DNA of 64,000 nucleotides from Kribbella solani (GTDB taxonomy: Bacteria; Actinomycetota; Actinomycetes; Propionibacteriales; Kribbellaceae): the NCBI RefSeq assembly GCF_014205295.1, contig NZ_JACHNF010000001.1, positions 248,001 through 312,000 of the forward strand, given 5' to 3'. The position numbers and the translations under genes are program-made. Below the pieces are notes generated by a model. That model had not been told where the DNA came from and did no database searches. It saw only the letters and a list, made by a program, of their open reading frames with translations. Every line of letters begins with the position of its first letter. The first letter of the stretch is position 1. This document shows positions 45,487 through 55,172 of the stretch, in pieces.

Positions 45487-45519
45487 GCCCCCGCTCGATC
45501 GACGCGATCGGACGGGGGC
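45487..45519. terminator. bidirectional terminator
   Basis: Arms 45487-45501 and 45505-45519 (15 positions, two internal mismatches) followed by TCGCTGTTTT, between convergent genes. Confidence 0.8.
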
Positions 45520-45568
45520 TCGCTGTTTTCAGCCAAGCAACCGGTCAGCCAGGCAACCGGTTGAGCTG

Positions 45569-46213
45569 TCAGGCGGTGGCGCGGATGGTGACCGCGAGTG
45601 AGGCCAGGTACGAAAGCCGGGCCACCTCGGAGCCGAGGAATTCGGGTCCACCGCGGCGGCCGATGACCAGGATGCGTTGGTCGGAATCGAGCGGCGCGGC
45701 GACCAGTACCGACTCGGAGAGACCCTTGTGCTCGGGCGCTTCCAGCGTGCTCGCCTTCTGCATCGGTATCCACCGGCCGGCCACATCGCCGAACTCAGGT
45801 GTCGCGCTGGTCTCGAGCGCGACCTTCACCTCGCTGCCGGTCCCGTCGAGCAAGGCGGCCCAGTCCGCGTGCAGTACGGCGGGTGACTGCTCGACCAGGA
45901 TGTCGATCGCGTCCGCGGGAGCCGATGTCATCTGCTCGACGGCTTCCAGGTCCATGTGCAGTCCGCCGCCGGCGCCGTACCGGGAGAACCAGATGACCTC
46001 GACGTCGTCCACCCCGTTGCAGGCGGAGACGAGCCGGTCGGGCAGTACGCCGGGTGGCAGGTCGACCACGATGTCGTCGACGGCGGTGCCGTTCTCTCGC
46101 CGGTGTTCGACGATTTCGATCGCGTGGATGTCGGCATTCACCTCACCGAGGGCGGTGGCGACCGTACCCAGCGATCCGGGCCGGTCCGGGATGATCAAGC
46201 GCAGCAGGAACAC
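45569..46213 (-). CDS. ACT-domain amino-acid-binding protein (Rv3013-like)
   Basis: A 214-residue protein with an N-terminal ACT domain ([36 protein letters not shown]) and a second regulatory region of about 130 residues with [19 protein letters not shown] and [32 protein letters not shown]. Start is GTG at 46213 with GGAGAT upstream; the longer frame lacks a signal. It is divergent from gatC, the position Rv3013 holds near ligA-gatC in M. tuberculosis. It likely senses a small ligand; the function is unknown. Confidence 0.82.
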   Translation of the reverse strand: MFLLRLIIPDRPGSLGTVATALGEVNADIHAIEIVEHRRENGTAVDDIVVDLPPGVLPDRLVSACNGVDDVEVIWFSRYGAGGGLHMDLEAVEQMTSAPADAIDILVEQSPAVLHADWAALLDGTGSEVKVALETSATPEFGDVAGRWIPMQKASTLEAPEHKGLSESVLVAAPLDSDQRILVIGRRGGPEFLGSEVARLSYLASLAVTIRATA

Positions 46214-46437
46214 CGAACGATCATCTCCCAGCCGATCACCTTGCGCGTAACGCCCTGTCGCCGCCCATGTTACAGAGCGGTAGGGACAGACACGCCCGCC
46301 CATCTCATCGGGTAGTTGTCCACAGCTTCGGGGACGGGAAATACAGCTGTCACATCCGGCCCACTAAGCTGACGTGCATCACACCGAGAACCTCTTGGTG
46401 TTTGCGCTTCCAGCTACTGCACGCATTGGATCAGTTC

Positions 46438-46734
46438 ATGCCATCGATTACCCGCGAAGAGGTCGCGCACCTGGCGCGACTGGCGCGGATCGAGCTCTCC
46501 GACTCCGAGCTCGACCACCTCGCGCCGCAGCTCGACCAGATCATCTCCCTGGTCGGGCAGGTCAGCCAGGTGGCGGCGGACGACATTCCGCCGACCTCGC
46601 ACGCCCTGCCGCTGACCAACGTGATGCGCGCGGACGAGAACGTCCCGTGCCTCAGCCCCGAGCAGGCGCTCTCCGGCGCGCCGGCCGCGGAGGAGCAGCG
46701 TTTCCGGGTGCCGCGGATCCTGGAGGAGGACTGA
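46438..46734 (+). CDS. gatC: Asp-tRNA(Asn)/Glu-tRNA(Gln) amidotransferase subunit C
   Basis: A 98-residue Gat[33 protein letters not shown], then [15 protein letters not shown] and the C-terminal [10 protein letters not shown]. It links GatA and GatB in the trimeric transamidation complex. The ATG at 46438 matches the family. The stop overlaps the gatA start (TGATG). Confidence 0.97.
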   Translation: MPSITREEVAHLARLARIELSDSELDHLAPQLDQIISLVGQVSQVAADDIPPTSHALPLTNVMRADENVPCLSPEQALSGAPAAEEQRFRVPRILEED

Positions 46735-48239
46735 TGACCGACCTGACCAGGAAGACCGCCGCCGAGCTGGCGGAGCTGATGACGTCCGGGCAGGCCAGTT
46801 CGGTCGAGGTGACCCAGGCCCACCTGGACCGGATCGCCGCCGTCGACGGTGACGTCCACGCGTTCCTGCACGTGGATTCCGAAGGCGCGCTGGCGCAGGC
46901 GAAGGCCGTCGACGCGAAGCGGGCGGCCGGCGAGCAGCTGGCGCCGCTGGCCGGGGTGCCGCTGGCGCTGAAGGACGTGCTGACCCAGGAGGGCGTGCCG
47001 ACCACGGCCGGCTCGAAGATCCTCGAGGGCTGGAAACCGCCGTACGACTCGACGGTCGTCAAGCGGCTGAAGGCGGCCGGGATCGTCATCCTCGGCAAGA
47101 CCAACATGGACGAGTTCGCGATGGGCTCCTCCACCGAGAACTCGGCGTACGGCACCACGCACAACCCGTGGGACCTGGGCCGCATCCCCGGCGGTTCCGG
47201 CGGCGGTTCGTCGGCGGCGATCGCGGCGTACGAGGCACCGCTCGCGATCGGCACCGACACCGGCGGCTCGATCCGTCAGCCGGGGGCCTTCACCGGCACC
47301 GTCGGCGTCAAGCCGACGTACGGCGGCACCTCGCGGTACGGACTGATCGCGCTGGCGTCCTCGCTGGACACGCCGGGCCCGTGCGCGCGGACGACGCTCG
47401 ACGCGGCGCTGCTGCACGAGGCGATCGCCGGGTACGACCCGATGGACTCCACGTCGATCAATCAGGACGTCCCGCCGGTGGTCGCGGCGGCCCGCAACGG
47501 TGACGTCGCCGGGCTGCGGATCGGCGTCGTCAAGGAGCTCGGCGGTGAGGGGTACCAGCCGGGTGTCGAGGCCCGTTTCCACGAAGCGGTCGAGCTGCTC
47601 ACCAAGCTCGGCGCCGAAGTGGTCGAGGTCTCCTGCCCCCACTTCGAGTACGCCCTGCCGGCGTACTACCTGATCCTGCCGAGCGAGGCGTCGTCCAACC
47701 TGGCCAAGTTCGACGCGATGCGGTACGGGCTGCGGGTCGGCGACGACGGCGAGAACAGTGCGGAGCGGGTGACCAGCCTGAGCCGCGAAGCCGGGTTCGG
47801 CGCCGAGGTGAAGCGCCGCATCATCCTCGGTACGCACGCCCTCTCCAGCGGGTACTACGACGCGTACTACGGTCAGGCCCAGAAGGTCCGTACGCTGATC
47901 GCCCGCGATTTCGCGAACGCGTACGAGCAGGTCGACGTGCTCGTGTCGCCGGCCACGCCGACGACCGCGTTCCCGATCGGTGACCGGATCAACGACCCGA
48001 TCGCCATGTACAAGAACGACCTGTGCACGATCCCGTCCAACCTGGCCGGTAACGCGGCCGCGTCGTTCCCGTGCGGCCTCGCCGACGAGGACGGTCTGCC
48101 GGTCGGCTTCCACGTGATGGCGCCGGTGCTGCGCGACGACCTGTGCTACCAGGTCGGTGCCGCGCTCGAGTCGGCGCTGGCCGACCAGTGGGGCGGCGTG
48201 CTGATGACCAAGGCTCCGGAGCTGGGGGTGACCCGATGA
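46734..48239 (+). CDS. gatA: glutamyl-tRNA amidotransferase subunit A
   Basis: A 501-residue amidase-signature enzyme. The triad is Lys in [12 protein letters not shown], the cis-Ser in [13 protein letters not shown] and the nucleophile Ser in [12 protein letters not shown]. It releases ammonia from glutamine for GatB. The start overlaps gatC and the stop overlaps gatB (ATGA), so all three are coupled. Confidence 0.98.
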   Translation: MTDLTRKTAAELAELMTSGQASSVEVTQAHLDRIAAVDGDVHAFLHVDSEGALAQAKAVDAKRAAGEQLAPLAGVPLALKDVLTQEGVPTTAGSKILEGWKPPYDSTVVKRLKAAGIVILGKTNMDEFAMGSSTENSAYGTTHNPWDLGRIPGGSGGGSSAAIAAYEAPLAIGTDTGGSIRQPGAFTGTVGVKPTYGGTSRYGLIALASSLDTPGPCARTTLDAALLHEAIAGYDPMDSTSINQDVPPVVAAARNGDVAGLRIGVVKELGGEGYQPGVEARFHEAVELLTKLGAEVVEVSCPHFEYALPAYYLILPSEASSNLAKFDAMRYGLRVGDDGENSAERVTSLSREAGFGAEVKRRIILGTHALSSGYYDAYYGQAQKVRTLIARDFANAYEQVDVLVSPATPTTAFPIGDRINDPIAMYKNDLCTIPSNLAGNAAASFPCGLADEDGLPVGFHVMAPVLRDDLCYQVGAALESALADQWGGVLMTKAPELGVTR

Positions 48240-49732
48240 CTGCTGCTGTACTCGAAATCGATGACGCGCTGGCCACCTACGACCCGGTGCTGGGGCTCGA
48301 GGTGCACGTCGAGCTGAACACCAGGTCGAAGATGTTCTGCGGCTGCCCGACCGAGTTCGGCGCGCCGCCGAACACCCAGACCTGCCCGGTCTGCCTCGGT
48401 CTGCCCGGCGCGCTGCCGGTGGTGAACGCGCGCGCGGTCGAGTCCGCGATCAAGATCGGCCTCGCGCTGAACTGCGAGATCGCCGAGTGGTGCCGGTTCG
48501 CCCGGAAGAACTACTTCTACCCGGACATGCCGAAGAACTTCCAGACCTCGCAGTACGACGAGCCGATCGCGTACAACGGCTGGACCGAGGTCGTCGTCGA
48601 CGGTGAGACGTACCGGATCGAGATCGAGCGCGCGCACATGGAGGAGGACACCGGCAAGTCCACCCACATCGGTGGCGCGACCGGCCGGATCCACGGCGCC
48701 TCGCACTCGCTGGTCGACTACAACCGGGCCGGGATCCCGCTGATCGAGATCGTCACCAAGACGATCGAGGTCCCGGGGGAGAAGGCCGCGGCGGTCGCCC
48801 GGGCGTACGTGAGCATGCTCCGCGACCTGCTGTTCTCGCTCGGCGTCTCCGACGTCCGGATGGACCAGGGGTCGCTGCGCTGCGACGCGAACGTTTCGCT
48901 GAAGCCGAGTGGTTCGACGACTCTTGGTACCCGGACCGAGACGAAGAACGTGAACTCGTTCCGCTCGGTCGAGCGCGCGGTGACGTACGAGATCACCCGG
49001 CAGGCGGCGGTGCTGTCGTCCGGCGGCAAGGTTCTGCAGGAGACCCGGCACTGGCACGAGGATACCGGCATCACCACGTCCGGCCGGGAGAAGTCCGACG
49101 CCGACGACTACCGGTACTTCCCGGAGCCCGACCTGGTGCCGGTGGCGCCGTCGCGGGAGTGGGTCGAGGAAGTGCGCGCGACCCTGCCCGAGGCGCCGTC
49201 GCTGCGACGAGCGCGACTGCAGCAGGAGTGGGGTTTCACCGACCTCGAGATGCGTGACGTGGTGAACGGCAACGCGCTCGAGCCGATCGTCGCGACCGTC
49301 GAGCTCGGGGTGACGGCGGCCGCCGCGAAGAAGTGGTGGCTGGGTGAGCTGGCCCGCGCGGCGAACGAGTCCGGTCAGGAGCTGGACGCGCTCGGGGTCG
49401 GCGCGGCCGAGGTCGCCGAGGTACAGAAGCTGGTCGACGAAGGCACGCTGAACGACAAGCTCGCGCGGCAGGTGTTCGAGGGTCTGCTCGCCGGTGAGGG
49501 TACGCCGGCGGAGATCATCGAGAAGCGCGGGCTGGCGCTGGTGTCGGACGACTCGGCGCTGATCGCGGCGATCGAGCGCGCGATCGCGGCGAACCCGGAC
49601 GTCGTCGAGAAGGTCAATTCCGGCAAGCCGGCCGCGGCCGGCGCGCTGATCGGCGCGGTGATGAAAGACATGCGCGGCCAGGCCGACGCCGCCAAGGTCC
49701 GCCAACTCCTGAACGAAAAACTCGGGATCTGA
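48236..49732 (+). CDS. gatB: glutamyl-tRNA amidotransferase subunit B
   Basis: A 498-residue Gat[20 protein letters not shown] and [15 protein letters not shown] hold the zinc cysteines. [20 protein letters not shown] and [17 protein letters not shown] form the kinase-like core. A YqeY-like C-terminus ([13 protein letters not shown] type) ends the chain. It phosphorylates and amidates mischarged tRNA. A terminator follows at 49748. Confidence 0.98.
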   Translation: MTAAVLEIDDALATYDPVLGLEVHVELNTRSKMFCGCPTEFGAPPNTQTCPVCLGLPGALPVVNARAVESAIKIGLALNCEIAEWCRFARKNYFYPDMPKNFQTSQYDEPIAYNGWTEVVVDGETYRIEIERAHMEEDTGKSTHIGGATGRIHGASHSLVDYNRAGIPLIEIVTKTIEVPGEKAAAVARAYVSMLRDLLFSLGVSDVRMDQGSLRCDANVSLKPSGSTTLGTRTETKNVNSFRSVERAVTYEITRQAAVLSSGGKVLQETRHWHEDTGITTSGREKSDADDYRYFPEPDLVPVAPSREWVEEVRATLPEAPSLRRARLQQEWGFTDLEMRDVVNGNALEPIVATVELGVTAAAAKKWWLGELARAANESGQELDALGVGAAEVAEVQKLVDEGTLNDKLARQVFEGLLAGEGTPAEIIEKRGLALVSDDSALIAAIERAIAANPDVVEKVNSGKPAAAGALIGAVMKDMRGQADAAKVRQLLNEKLGI

Positions 49733-49747
49733 CGTTTGATCTGTTGA

Positions 49748-49777
49748 GATGCCGGCCCTCGTCTGAGGGCCGGCATC
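49748..49777. terminator. terminator after gatB
   Basis: A perfect 13-bp stem (49748-49760 with 49765-49777), a GTCT loop, then TTCTGTT. It also serves the convergent stress-protein gene. Confidence 0.9.
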
Positions 49778-49783
49778 TTCTGT

Positions 49784-50323
49784 TCAGGCGGCTTTGCGGT
49801 GGTCAGCCTCGGGATCGGGGTGTGGGGCGTCGGCTATGACCGTGCGTTCTACCCGGCCGTCGTCCACGTCGGCGGCGTCCGCGAGGAGGGTTTGGGCTAC
49901 TGAGAGTTCGTCGGCGGGGCAGCGGACCTCGTAGTACGTGGGGACGGTTTCGGTGCTGAACAGTTCCGGGCGGTTGCGGTTCAGGCCGCGGAACAGGCTC
50001 CAGAGCGTGCCGACGATGGCCCCGTACACGAACCCCCACAGCAGGACCGCGAAGCTGGTCAAGGTGGTCGCGGCGACCAGCGTGACAAAGACCGCCGCGA
50101 GTACGCCGATCAGCGCGCCTTGCAGTGCACCGACGGCCGTGAGCCGCACCACCGGAACAACCCTGCGTCTGCTGGCCTGCCGGAGTCCGGCGCCGACGAT
50201 GTCCAGGCTCGTCGCGTCCATCCCGTAGCTCCTCAAATACTCAACTGTTCGCTCAGCATCGGGGTAGCTGTTCACTGCTGCGATCACGCTGCTGGGGACG
50301 CCAGACGCCTGGCCGGTCGGCAT
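49784..50323 (-). CDS. YflT/GS17M-like general stress membrane protein
   Basis: A 179-residue protein. The N-terminal YflT-type domain (SVIAAVNSYPDAERTVEYLRSYGMDATSLDIVGAGL) is followed by a membrane hairpin (GALQGALIGVLAAVFVTLVA, FAVLLWGFVYGAIVGTLWSLF) and a second soluble half (PTYYEVRCPADELSVAQTLLADA). AAGGAGGAG precedes the ATG at 50323. Related Bacillus proteins are stress-induced; actinobacterial homologs are common and unstudied. Confidence 0.8.
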   Translation of the reverse strand: MPTGQASGVPSSVIAAVNSYPDAERTVEYLRSYGMDATSLDIVGAGLRQASRRRVVPVVRLTAVGALQGALIGVLAAVFVTLVAATTLTSFAVLLWGFVYGAIVGTLWSLFRGLNRNRPELFSTETVPTYYEVRCPADELSVAQTLLADAADVDDGRVERTVIADAPHPDPEADHRKAA

Positions 50324-50396
50324 ACCGATCTCCTCCTTGGGTCGTGGGGTTCCTTCCACATGTACCAGACGACCGAAGTCCCGAAACGGTTGACTG

Positions 50397-51491
50397 TCAG
50401 GAGGTGCTGAGTGTCACGCGCAGAATCCGGTCGTCGCCGGTCCGCGGCTGACCGCGCCCGTCGGTGTTCGACGTGGTCACCCACAACGAGCCGTCCGGTG
50501 CGGGTTCGACCGTCCGCAACCGCCCGTACTGGTTCGCGAAAAACGACCGCGGCTCACCAATTCGCTTGCCATTGGCAACGGGTATCACCCACAGCCGCTG
50601 ACCGCGCAACGCCGCCATCACGACGTACCCCTTGCTGATCGCGATCCCGGACGGCGACGCGTCGGCGGTCTTCCACTGCGCGATCGGGTCGGTCATCCCG
50701 TCCAGGTGGCTGATCCCTTCGGCGGCCGGCCAGCCGTAGTTCGCGCCCGGAGTGATCGCGTTCAGTTCGTCCCAGGTGCTCTGGCCGAACTCCGCCGCGT
50801 ACAACTGACTCCCGTCGAACGCCAGCCCTTGCACGTTCCGGTGGCCCTTGGTGATCCACACCCGCCCGTCCGGGTTCCCCGGCGCGGCCTTCCCGTCGGT
50901 GGTGATGCGCAGGATCTTCCCACCGAGCGACCCGTCATCCTGCGAGTTCGGCCGCTCGGCGCCGTCACCCGTACCCGCGTACAGATATCCGTCCGGCCCG
51001 AACCGCAGTCGCCCACCGTTGTGAATCGCCGCCGCTGGAATCCCGTCCAGTATCACCTGCTGATCCGACAGTTTCCCGTCCTGGTACGTGATCCGCGCGA
51101 TCCGGTTGGCATCCGATCCCGAGTAGTACACATACACGTACGGCCGCTTCGGGTACCCCGGATCCACCGCCAGCCCCAGCAAGCCACCTTCCGACGAGGT
51201 CTTCACCCCGTCGACCTTCCCCACCTCACTGGCTCGCCCGCCGACGACCCGCAGCACCCGCGCCGAGTCCCGCTCAGTCACCAGCGCGCTCTTGTCCGGC
51301 AAGAACCCAAGCCCCCAAGGCACCTGCAGCCCCGAAACCACCGTCCCTGCCACCGCCAACGTCACGTCCCGAGCCGGCGTAGCGACAGTCGACACGCCCG
51401 GCGAAGGCTCTGAACCACGAGGGGTCGCTTCCGAGCAGCCACTCACCAACGCCAACGCCGTCACCACGACCGCCGCACGTCCCTTGGCCAT
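50397..51491 (-). CDS. PQQ-dependent sugar dehydrogenase lipoprotein (GSDH family)
   Basis: A 364-residue exported protein. The lipobox LVSGC is at about residue 19, followed by a Ser/Pro linker. The Glucose/sorbosone dehydrogenase six-blade propeller shows VPWGLGFLPDKSALVTERD, SEGGLLGLAVDPGYPKRPYVYVYYS, HNGGRLRFGPDGYLYAGTGDG, GHRNVQGLAFDG, FGQSTWDELNAITPGANYGWP and the RLRTVEPAPDGSLWVTTSNTDGRG end. Substrate and true PQQ use are uncertain in this family. The stop-start junction with the upstream tmsB-like gene is direct (51491/51492). Confidence 0.9.
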   Translation of the reverse strand: MAKGRAAVVVTALALVSGCSEATPRGSEPSPGVSTVATPARDVTLAVAGTVVSGLQVPWGLGFLPDKSALVTERDSARVLRVVGGRASEVGKVDGVKTSSEGGLLGLAVDPGYPKRPYVYVYYSGSDANRIARITYQDGKLSDQQVILDGIPAAAIHNGGRLRFGPDGYLYAGTGDGAERPNSQDDGSLGGKILRITTDGKAAPGNPDGRVWITKGHRNVQGLAFDGSQLYAAEFGQSTWDELNAITPGANYGWPAAEGISHLDGMTDPIAQWKTADASPSGIAISKGYVVMAALRGQRLWVIPVANGKRIGEPRSFFANQYGRLRTVEPAPDGSLWVTTSNTDGRGQPRTGDDRILRVTLSTS

Positions 51492-52778
51492 TCAGCTGCC
51501 CCAGGTCGGGCGGAGGGGGAAGTGGGAGTCGCCGCGGGCGTCGGGTTTGGTGGCCAGGACCTGGTGTAGCTGGATGGTGTTGTGTTCGAAGCCGGCTCGG
51601 CTGGCGGAGAGGTAGAGGCCCCAGATCTTGGCGGTCGGGTGGCCCACTTCGGCGACCGCTTCGTCCCAGTGGGCGACCAGGTTCTCGTTCCAGGCGGCCA
51701 GGGTGAGGGCGTAGTGTTCGCGCAGGTTCTCCTCGTGGCGGACCTCGAAGCCGGCGTCCTGGGCTTCGGTGATGATGCGCCCGGAGCCGATCAGTTCGCC
51801 GTCGGGGAAGATGTAGCGGTCGATGAAGGCGCCGGTGTTGCGGAACCGGTTGTCCGGGCGGGTGATGCAGTGGTTGAGCAGTCGGCCACCGGGTTTCAGC
51901 CGGTCGTGCAGGAAGCCGAAGTACGCCGGGTAGTTGCGTACGCCGATGTGTTCGGTCAGGCCGATCGAGCTGATCGCGTCGAAATCGCGTTCGGGTACGT
52001 CGCGGTAGTCCAGGTAGCGCACTTCGGCGAGATCTTGGAGGCCTTCGCGTTTGATCGCCGCCGTGGCCCATTCGGCCTGCGCCGCGGACAGTGTCACGCC
52101 GAGCGCGGTCACGCCGTACTCGCGAGCCGCATGCCGGACCATGCCACCCCAGCCGCAGCCGACGTCGAGCAGCCGCATCCCCGGTTTCAGGTCGAGCTTC
52201 CGCGCGACCAGGTCGTACTTCTCGAACTGCGCCTCCTCCAGCGACGCGCCGGCGTGCGGATAGACCGCGCAGGTGTACGTCATCGACGGCCCGAGCACCC
52301 ACTCGTAGAACGTGTTCGACACGTCGTAGTGGTGGTGGATCGCGGATTTGTCCCGGGCCTTCGAGTGCCGCAGTCCTTCGAACGTACGCCGCCATTTCGG
52401 CAGGTGCTCCTGCGGCGGCGGTGGCGGCGGCTTCAGGTGGTTCCAGCCGAGGCCGCGGATGATCCGCAGCGCCTCGGCCGCGCGCGGCCGGTGGAAATGG
52501 AACTGGTCCAGGATCAGCCGCATCAGCTCGTACGGGTTGCCGGGGTGGACGCCGGTGATCTCCAGATCACCCATCACGTACGCGCGCACCATGCCGAGAT
52601 CGCCCGGCGCGGTCAGGACGTACGACAGGCCGCGCTCGGAGGCCAGATGCATATGGATCGCCGAATCTTCCGGTCCGGCCGCACTGCCGTCGTACGCCGT
52701 GAATCGAAACGGCAGACCGTCCGGAAGCACGGTCGTCAGAGCTTCGGCAATTGATACCTGAGTCGCCAGCGTCGTCAT
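51492..52778 (-). CDS. tmsB: CFA synthase-family methyltransferase, TmsB-like
   Basis: A 428-residue cyclopropane-fatty-acid synthase homolog. The N-terminal domain has the GDLEITG motif. AIHHHYDVSNTFYEWVLGPSMTYTCAVYP binds lipid, motif I is LLDVGCGWGGMVRHAA, and SSIGLTEHIGVRNYPAYFGFL and the C-terminal NTIQLHQVLA follow. The ATG at 52778 overlaps the stop of the FAD oxidoreductase by four bases (ATGA). In Thermomonospora and mycobacteria the same methyltransferase/oxidoreductase pair (TmsB/TmsA, BfaB/BfaA) makes 10-methylstearate: methylene transfer from SAM, then reduction. That function is assigned by the pairing. Confidence 0.85.
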   Translation of the reverse strand: MTTLATQVSIAEALTTVLPDGLPFRFTAYDGSAAGPEDSAIHMHLASERGLSYVLTAPGDLGMVRAYVMGDLEITGVHPGNPYELMRLILDQFHFHRPRAAEALRIIRGLGWNHLKPPPPPPQEHLPKWRRTFEGLRHSKARDKSAIHHHYDVSNTFYEWVLGPSMTYTCAVYPHAGASLEEAQFEKYDLVARKLDLKPGMRLLDVGCGWGGMVRHAAREYGVTALGVTLSAAQAEWATAAIKREGLQDLAEVRYLDYRDVPERDFDAISSIGLTEHIGVRNYPAYFGFLHDRLKPGGRLLNHCITRPDNRFRNTGAFIDRYIFPDGELIGSGRIITEAQDAGFEVRHEENLREHYALTLAAWNENLVAHWDEAVAEVGHPTAKIWGLYLSASRAGFEHNTIQLHQVLATKPDARGDSHFPLRPTWGS

Positions 52779-54154
52779 CGGCGCGTTACCGCCTTTTCGT
52801 AGAGCCCGGTCAGCCGGGTGTTTGGGTCGTAGCGTTGTTTTACCGCGGTCAGAGCCGGGACGTTGTAGAGGCGGTCGAAGGTTCCGCGGTCGTAGTACGC
52901 GTCGGAGTAGAGCGACTTGTGGCCGCCGAACTCCGCTACCGCCGCCTCGATCCGTCGGTTCACGTCTCCGTCCGCCGCTCCGGGGGCGATCGGTACGGTG
53001 CCCCAGAAGCCGACGTTCACGTAGGTTTCGCCGGGCGCCAGCGGGTACAGCGGCCACGACTCGGCGCCGCGCAGCCGCAGCGGGCAGAGCCAGACCGGGC
53101 GCATCCCGACGTCGGTGTCGAACCAGCGCAGGAAGTCCGCCAGCCGGCCGACCGGGATTTCCACATCCTGGACGACGCGTTCACGATCCGGCCGGCCACG
53201 GCGGCGGTTCAGCCGGGCCGCGTACTGGTGCCGGTTCTCGAAGCCGACGATCTTGTGGAAGACATCGCTGCGCCGCCACCGGCTCGGCCACAGCCTGCGG
53301 ACCAGCGGCTGCTGCGCGCCGAACGCGGCCGAGCACCAGAACCAGTCGGTGTCCCAGCGCCAGAGATAGTCGTGCGCGGTGAGGAAGTCCCGCGGCCGTT
53401 GCTGGATCGACCGGTAGTAGATCTGCTGACCCGTGTACTTGCTGGTCCGCACGGCGGCGTCACTGTTCCGGCCGAGCGTCAGGTACGCCTCCGAAGGGCT
53501 GAACGCGACGCCGTCGACGAAGTGCACCGGCTCACCGTCGTACGTGCCGTCGGCAACGATCGTGTCGATGGCGGGCGCCAGCTCGTCCAGTCCGAGGCGT
53601 ACGTGCCGCAACGCCACGTACGGCGAGATCTTGTCCAGCTCGATCCGCAGCCGGGTCGCGTACCCGAGGGTGCCGTACGAGTTGGGGAACATCCGGAACA
53701 GATCGGCGTACTCGCCGGTCGGCCGCGCCGTGACCAGCTCACCGGCGCCGGTGAGGATGTCGAGCTCCAGAACCGACTCGTGCGGCAGTCCGGCGCGGAA
53801 CGAGGACGATTCGATGCCGAGACCGGTCACCGCGCCGCCGAGCGTGATCGTCTTCAGTTGCGGCACGACCATCGGGGTCAGCCCGTACGGCAGGGTGGCG
53901 GCGACCAGGTCCTCGTACGTGCACATGCCCTGCACGTCGGCGGTCCGCGCGACCGGGTCGACGGCGATCACGCCGGTCAGCCCCGACACGTCCAGGCCCG
54001 GGGTGTCGACGGCCGCGCGTGGACGGAACAGGTTCGAGCTGCGCTTCGCGAGCCGTACGGGGGCACCTGGCGGGATGCGCTGATACGACTCCCGCAGCCG
54101 GCCGACGGCCTGATCGTGGGCGAGCGTGGCCGCAACATCCGATGTCGAAGGCAC
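52775..54154 (-). CDS. tmsA: FAD-binding oxidoreductase, TmsA-like
   Basis: A 459-residue protein. A VAO/DprE1-type FAD domain is seen: GVIAVDPVARTADVQGMCTYEDLVAATLPYGLTPMVVPQ and TITLGGAVTGLGIESSSFRAGLPHESV, with SYGTLGYATRLRIELD. The C-terminal half (HDYLWRWDTDWFWCSAAFG, RWFDTDVGMRPVWLCPLRL) matches the oxidoreductases paired with CFA-type methyltransferases. It is predicted to reduce the 10-methylene fatty-acyl chain made by TmsB. No tmsC-like third gene follows; the sugar dehydrogenase gene does. ATG at 54154. Confidence 0.82.
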   Translation of the reverse strand: MPSTSDVAATLAHDQAVGRLRESYQRIPPGAPVRLAKRSSNLFRPRAAVDTPGLDVSGLTGVIAVDPVARTADVQGMCTYEDLVAATLPYGLTPMVVPQLKTITLGGAVTGLGIESSSFRAGLPHESVLELDILTGAGELVTARPTGEYADLFRMFPNSYGTLGYATRLRIELDKISPYVALRHVRLGLDELAPAIDTIVADGTYDGEPVHFVDGVAFSPSEAYLTLGRNSDAAVRTSKYTGQQIYYRSIQQRPRDFLTAHDYLWRWDTDWFWCSAAFGAQQPLVRRLWPSRWRRSDVFHKIVGFENRHQYAARLNRRRGRPDRERVVQDVEIPVGRLADFLRWFDTDVGMRPVWLCPLRLRGAESWPLYPLAPGETYVNVGFWGTVPIAPGAADGDVNRRIEAAVAEFGGHKSLYSDAYYDRGTFDRLYNVPALTAVKQRYDPNTRLTGLYEKAVTRR

Positions 54155-54229
54155 CGATCCAGAGTACGACGGTGCTCACGGTCTGGCACGGGAGTTCAAA
54201 CTGTCGGAGCGGCCGAGTAGGTTCGTTTC

Positions 54230-55162
54230 ATGGCTGATGTGGTGAAGGCATGGCTCCCCTGGGCGGACCCGGACGGGTTCCTCGGCGGCGTCCCCGCGGG
54301 TTTCGACGTGGACGTGTACTCGGGCGCCGAGCGGCCGAAGTCGCTCGCCGAAGTGGAGTTCTACGTGCCCAGCTACATGGGTGGCGGTGACGTGTTCGAC
54401 ATCGTCCGGGAGATGCCCGCGCTGAAGGTCGTCCAGCTGCAGACGGCCGGGTACGAGAACGTTCAGTCCCGGGTCGCCGAGGATGTGACGCTGTGCAACG
54501 CGCGGGGCGTCCACGACGCGTCCACCGCTGAGCTGGCGGTCGGGCTGATCCTCGCCTCGTACCGGCGGCTCCCGCGGGCCGTCCGCGACCAGGAGCGACA
54601 GGTCTGGCCGGGGTCGTACGACCAGGTCGACGACTCGCTGGCGGACCGGACGGTGCTGATCCTCGGGTACGGCGCGATCGGCGAAGCGCTCGAGCGCCGG
54701 CTGACCGGGTTCGAGTGCGAGGTGATCCGGGTCGCGCGGCGGGCGCGGGACGGCGTACACCCCTTCACCGAGCTGCCGGAGCTGCTGCCGCGGGCGGACG
54801 TGGTGGTGCTGCTGACCCCGGCGACACCGGAGACGACGCGGATGGTCGACGCGAAGTTCCTGGCCCAGCTGAAGGACGGCGCGCTGCTGGTGAACGTCGC
54901 GCGCGGTGTCGTCGTGGACACGCAGGCGTTGCTGGCCGAGCTGGGTACCGGACGGATCAGCGCCGCGCTGGACGTGACCGATCCCGAGCCGTTGCCGACC
55001 GGACATCCGCTGTGGTCTGCTCCGAACGTACTGATCAATCCGCATCGCGGTGGTGCCTCGACGGCGTTCGCGCCGCGGGTGGCACGGCTGGTGCGAGCGC
55101 AGCTGGCGCGGTACGCGTCGGGGGAACCGTTGATCAATGTAGTCGCCGGGCCGCCAAGGTAG
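54230..55162 (+). CDS. D-isomer-specific 2-hydroxyacid dehydrogenase
   Basis: A 310-residue NAD-dependent dehydrogenase. The catalytic domain carries LQTAGYENV. The Rossmann motif is VLILGYGAIGEALERRL. Substrate-site Arg lies in LLVNVARGVVVD, Glu in VTDPEPLPTGHPLW and His in NVLINPHRGGAS. Length is slightly short for SerA, without an ACT domain. Start is ATG at 54230. It is divergent from tmsA and 10 bases before the BNR gene, so likely cotranscribed with it. Substrate unknown. Confidence 0.9.
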   Translation: MADVVKAWLPWADPDGFLGGVPAGFDVDVYSGAERPKSLAEVEFYVPSYMGGGDVFDIVREMPALKVVQLQTAGYENVQSRVAEDVTLCNARGVHDASTAELAVGLILASYRRLPRAVRDQERQVWPGSYDQVDDSLADRTVLILGYGAIGEALERRLTGFECEVIRVARRARDGVHPFTELPELLPRADVVVLLTPATPETTRMVDAKFLAQLKDGALLVNVARGVVVDTQALLAELGTGRISAALDVTDPEPLPTGHPLWSAPNVLINPHRGGASTAFAPRVARLVRAQLARYASGEPLINVVAGPPR

Positions 55163-55172
55163 GAGGACAAAG

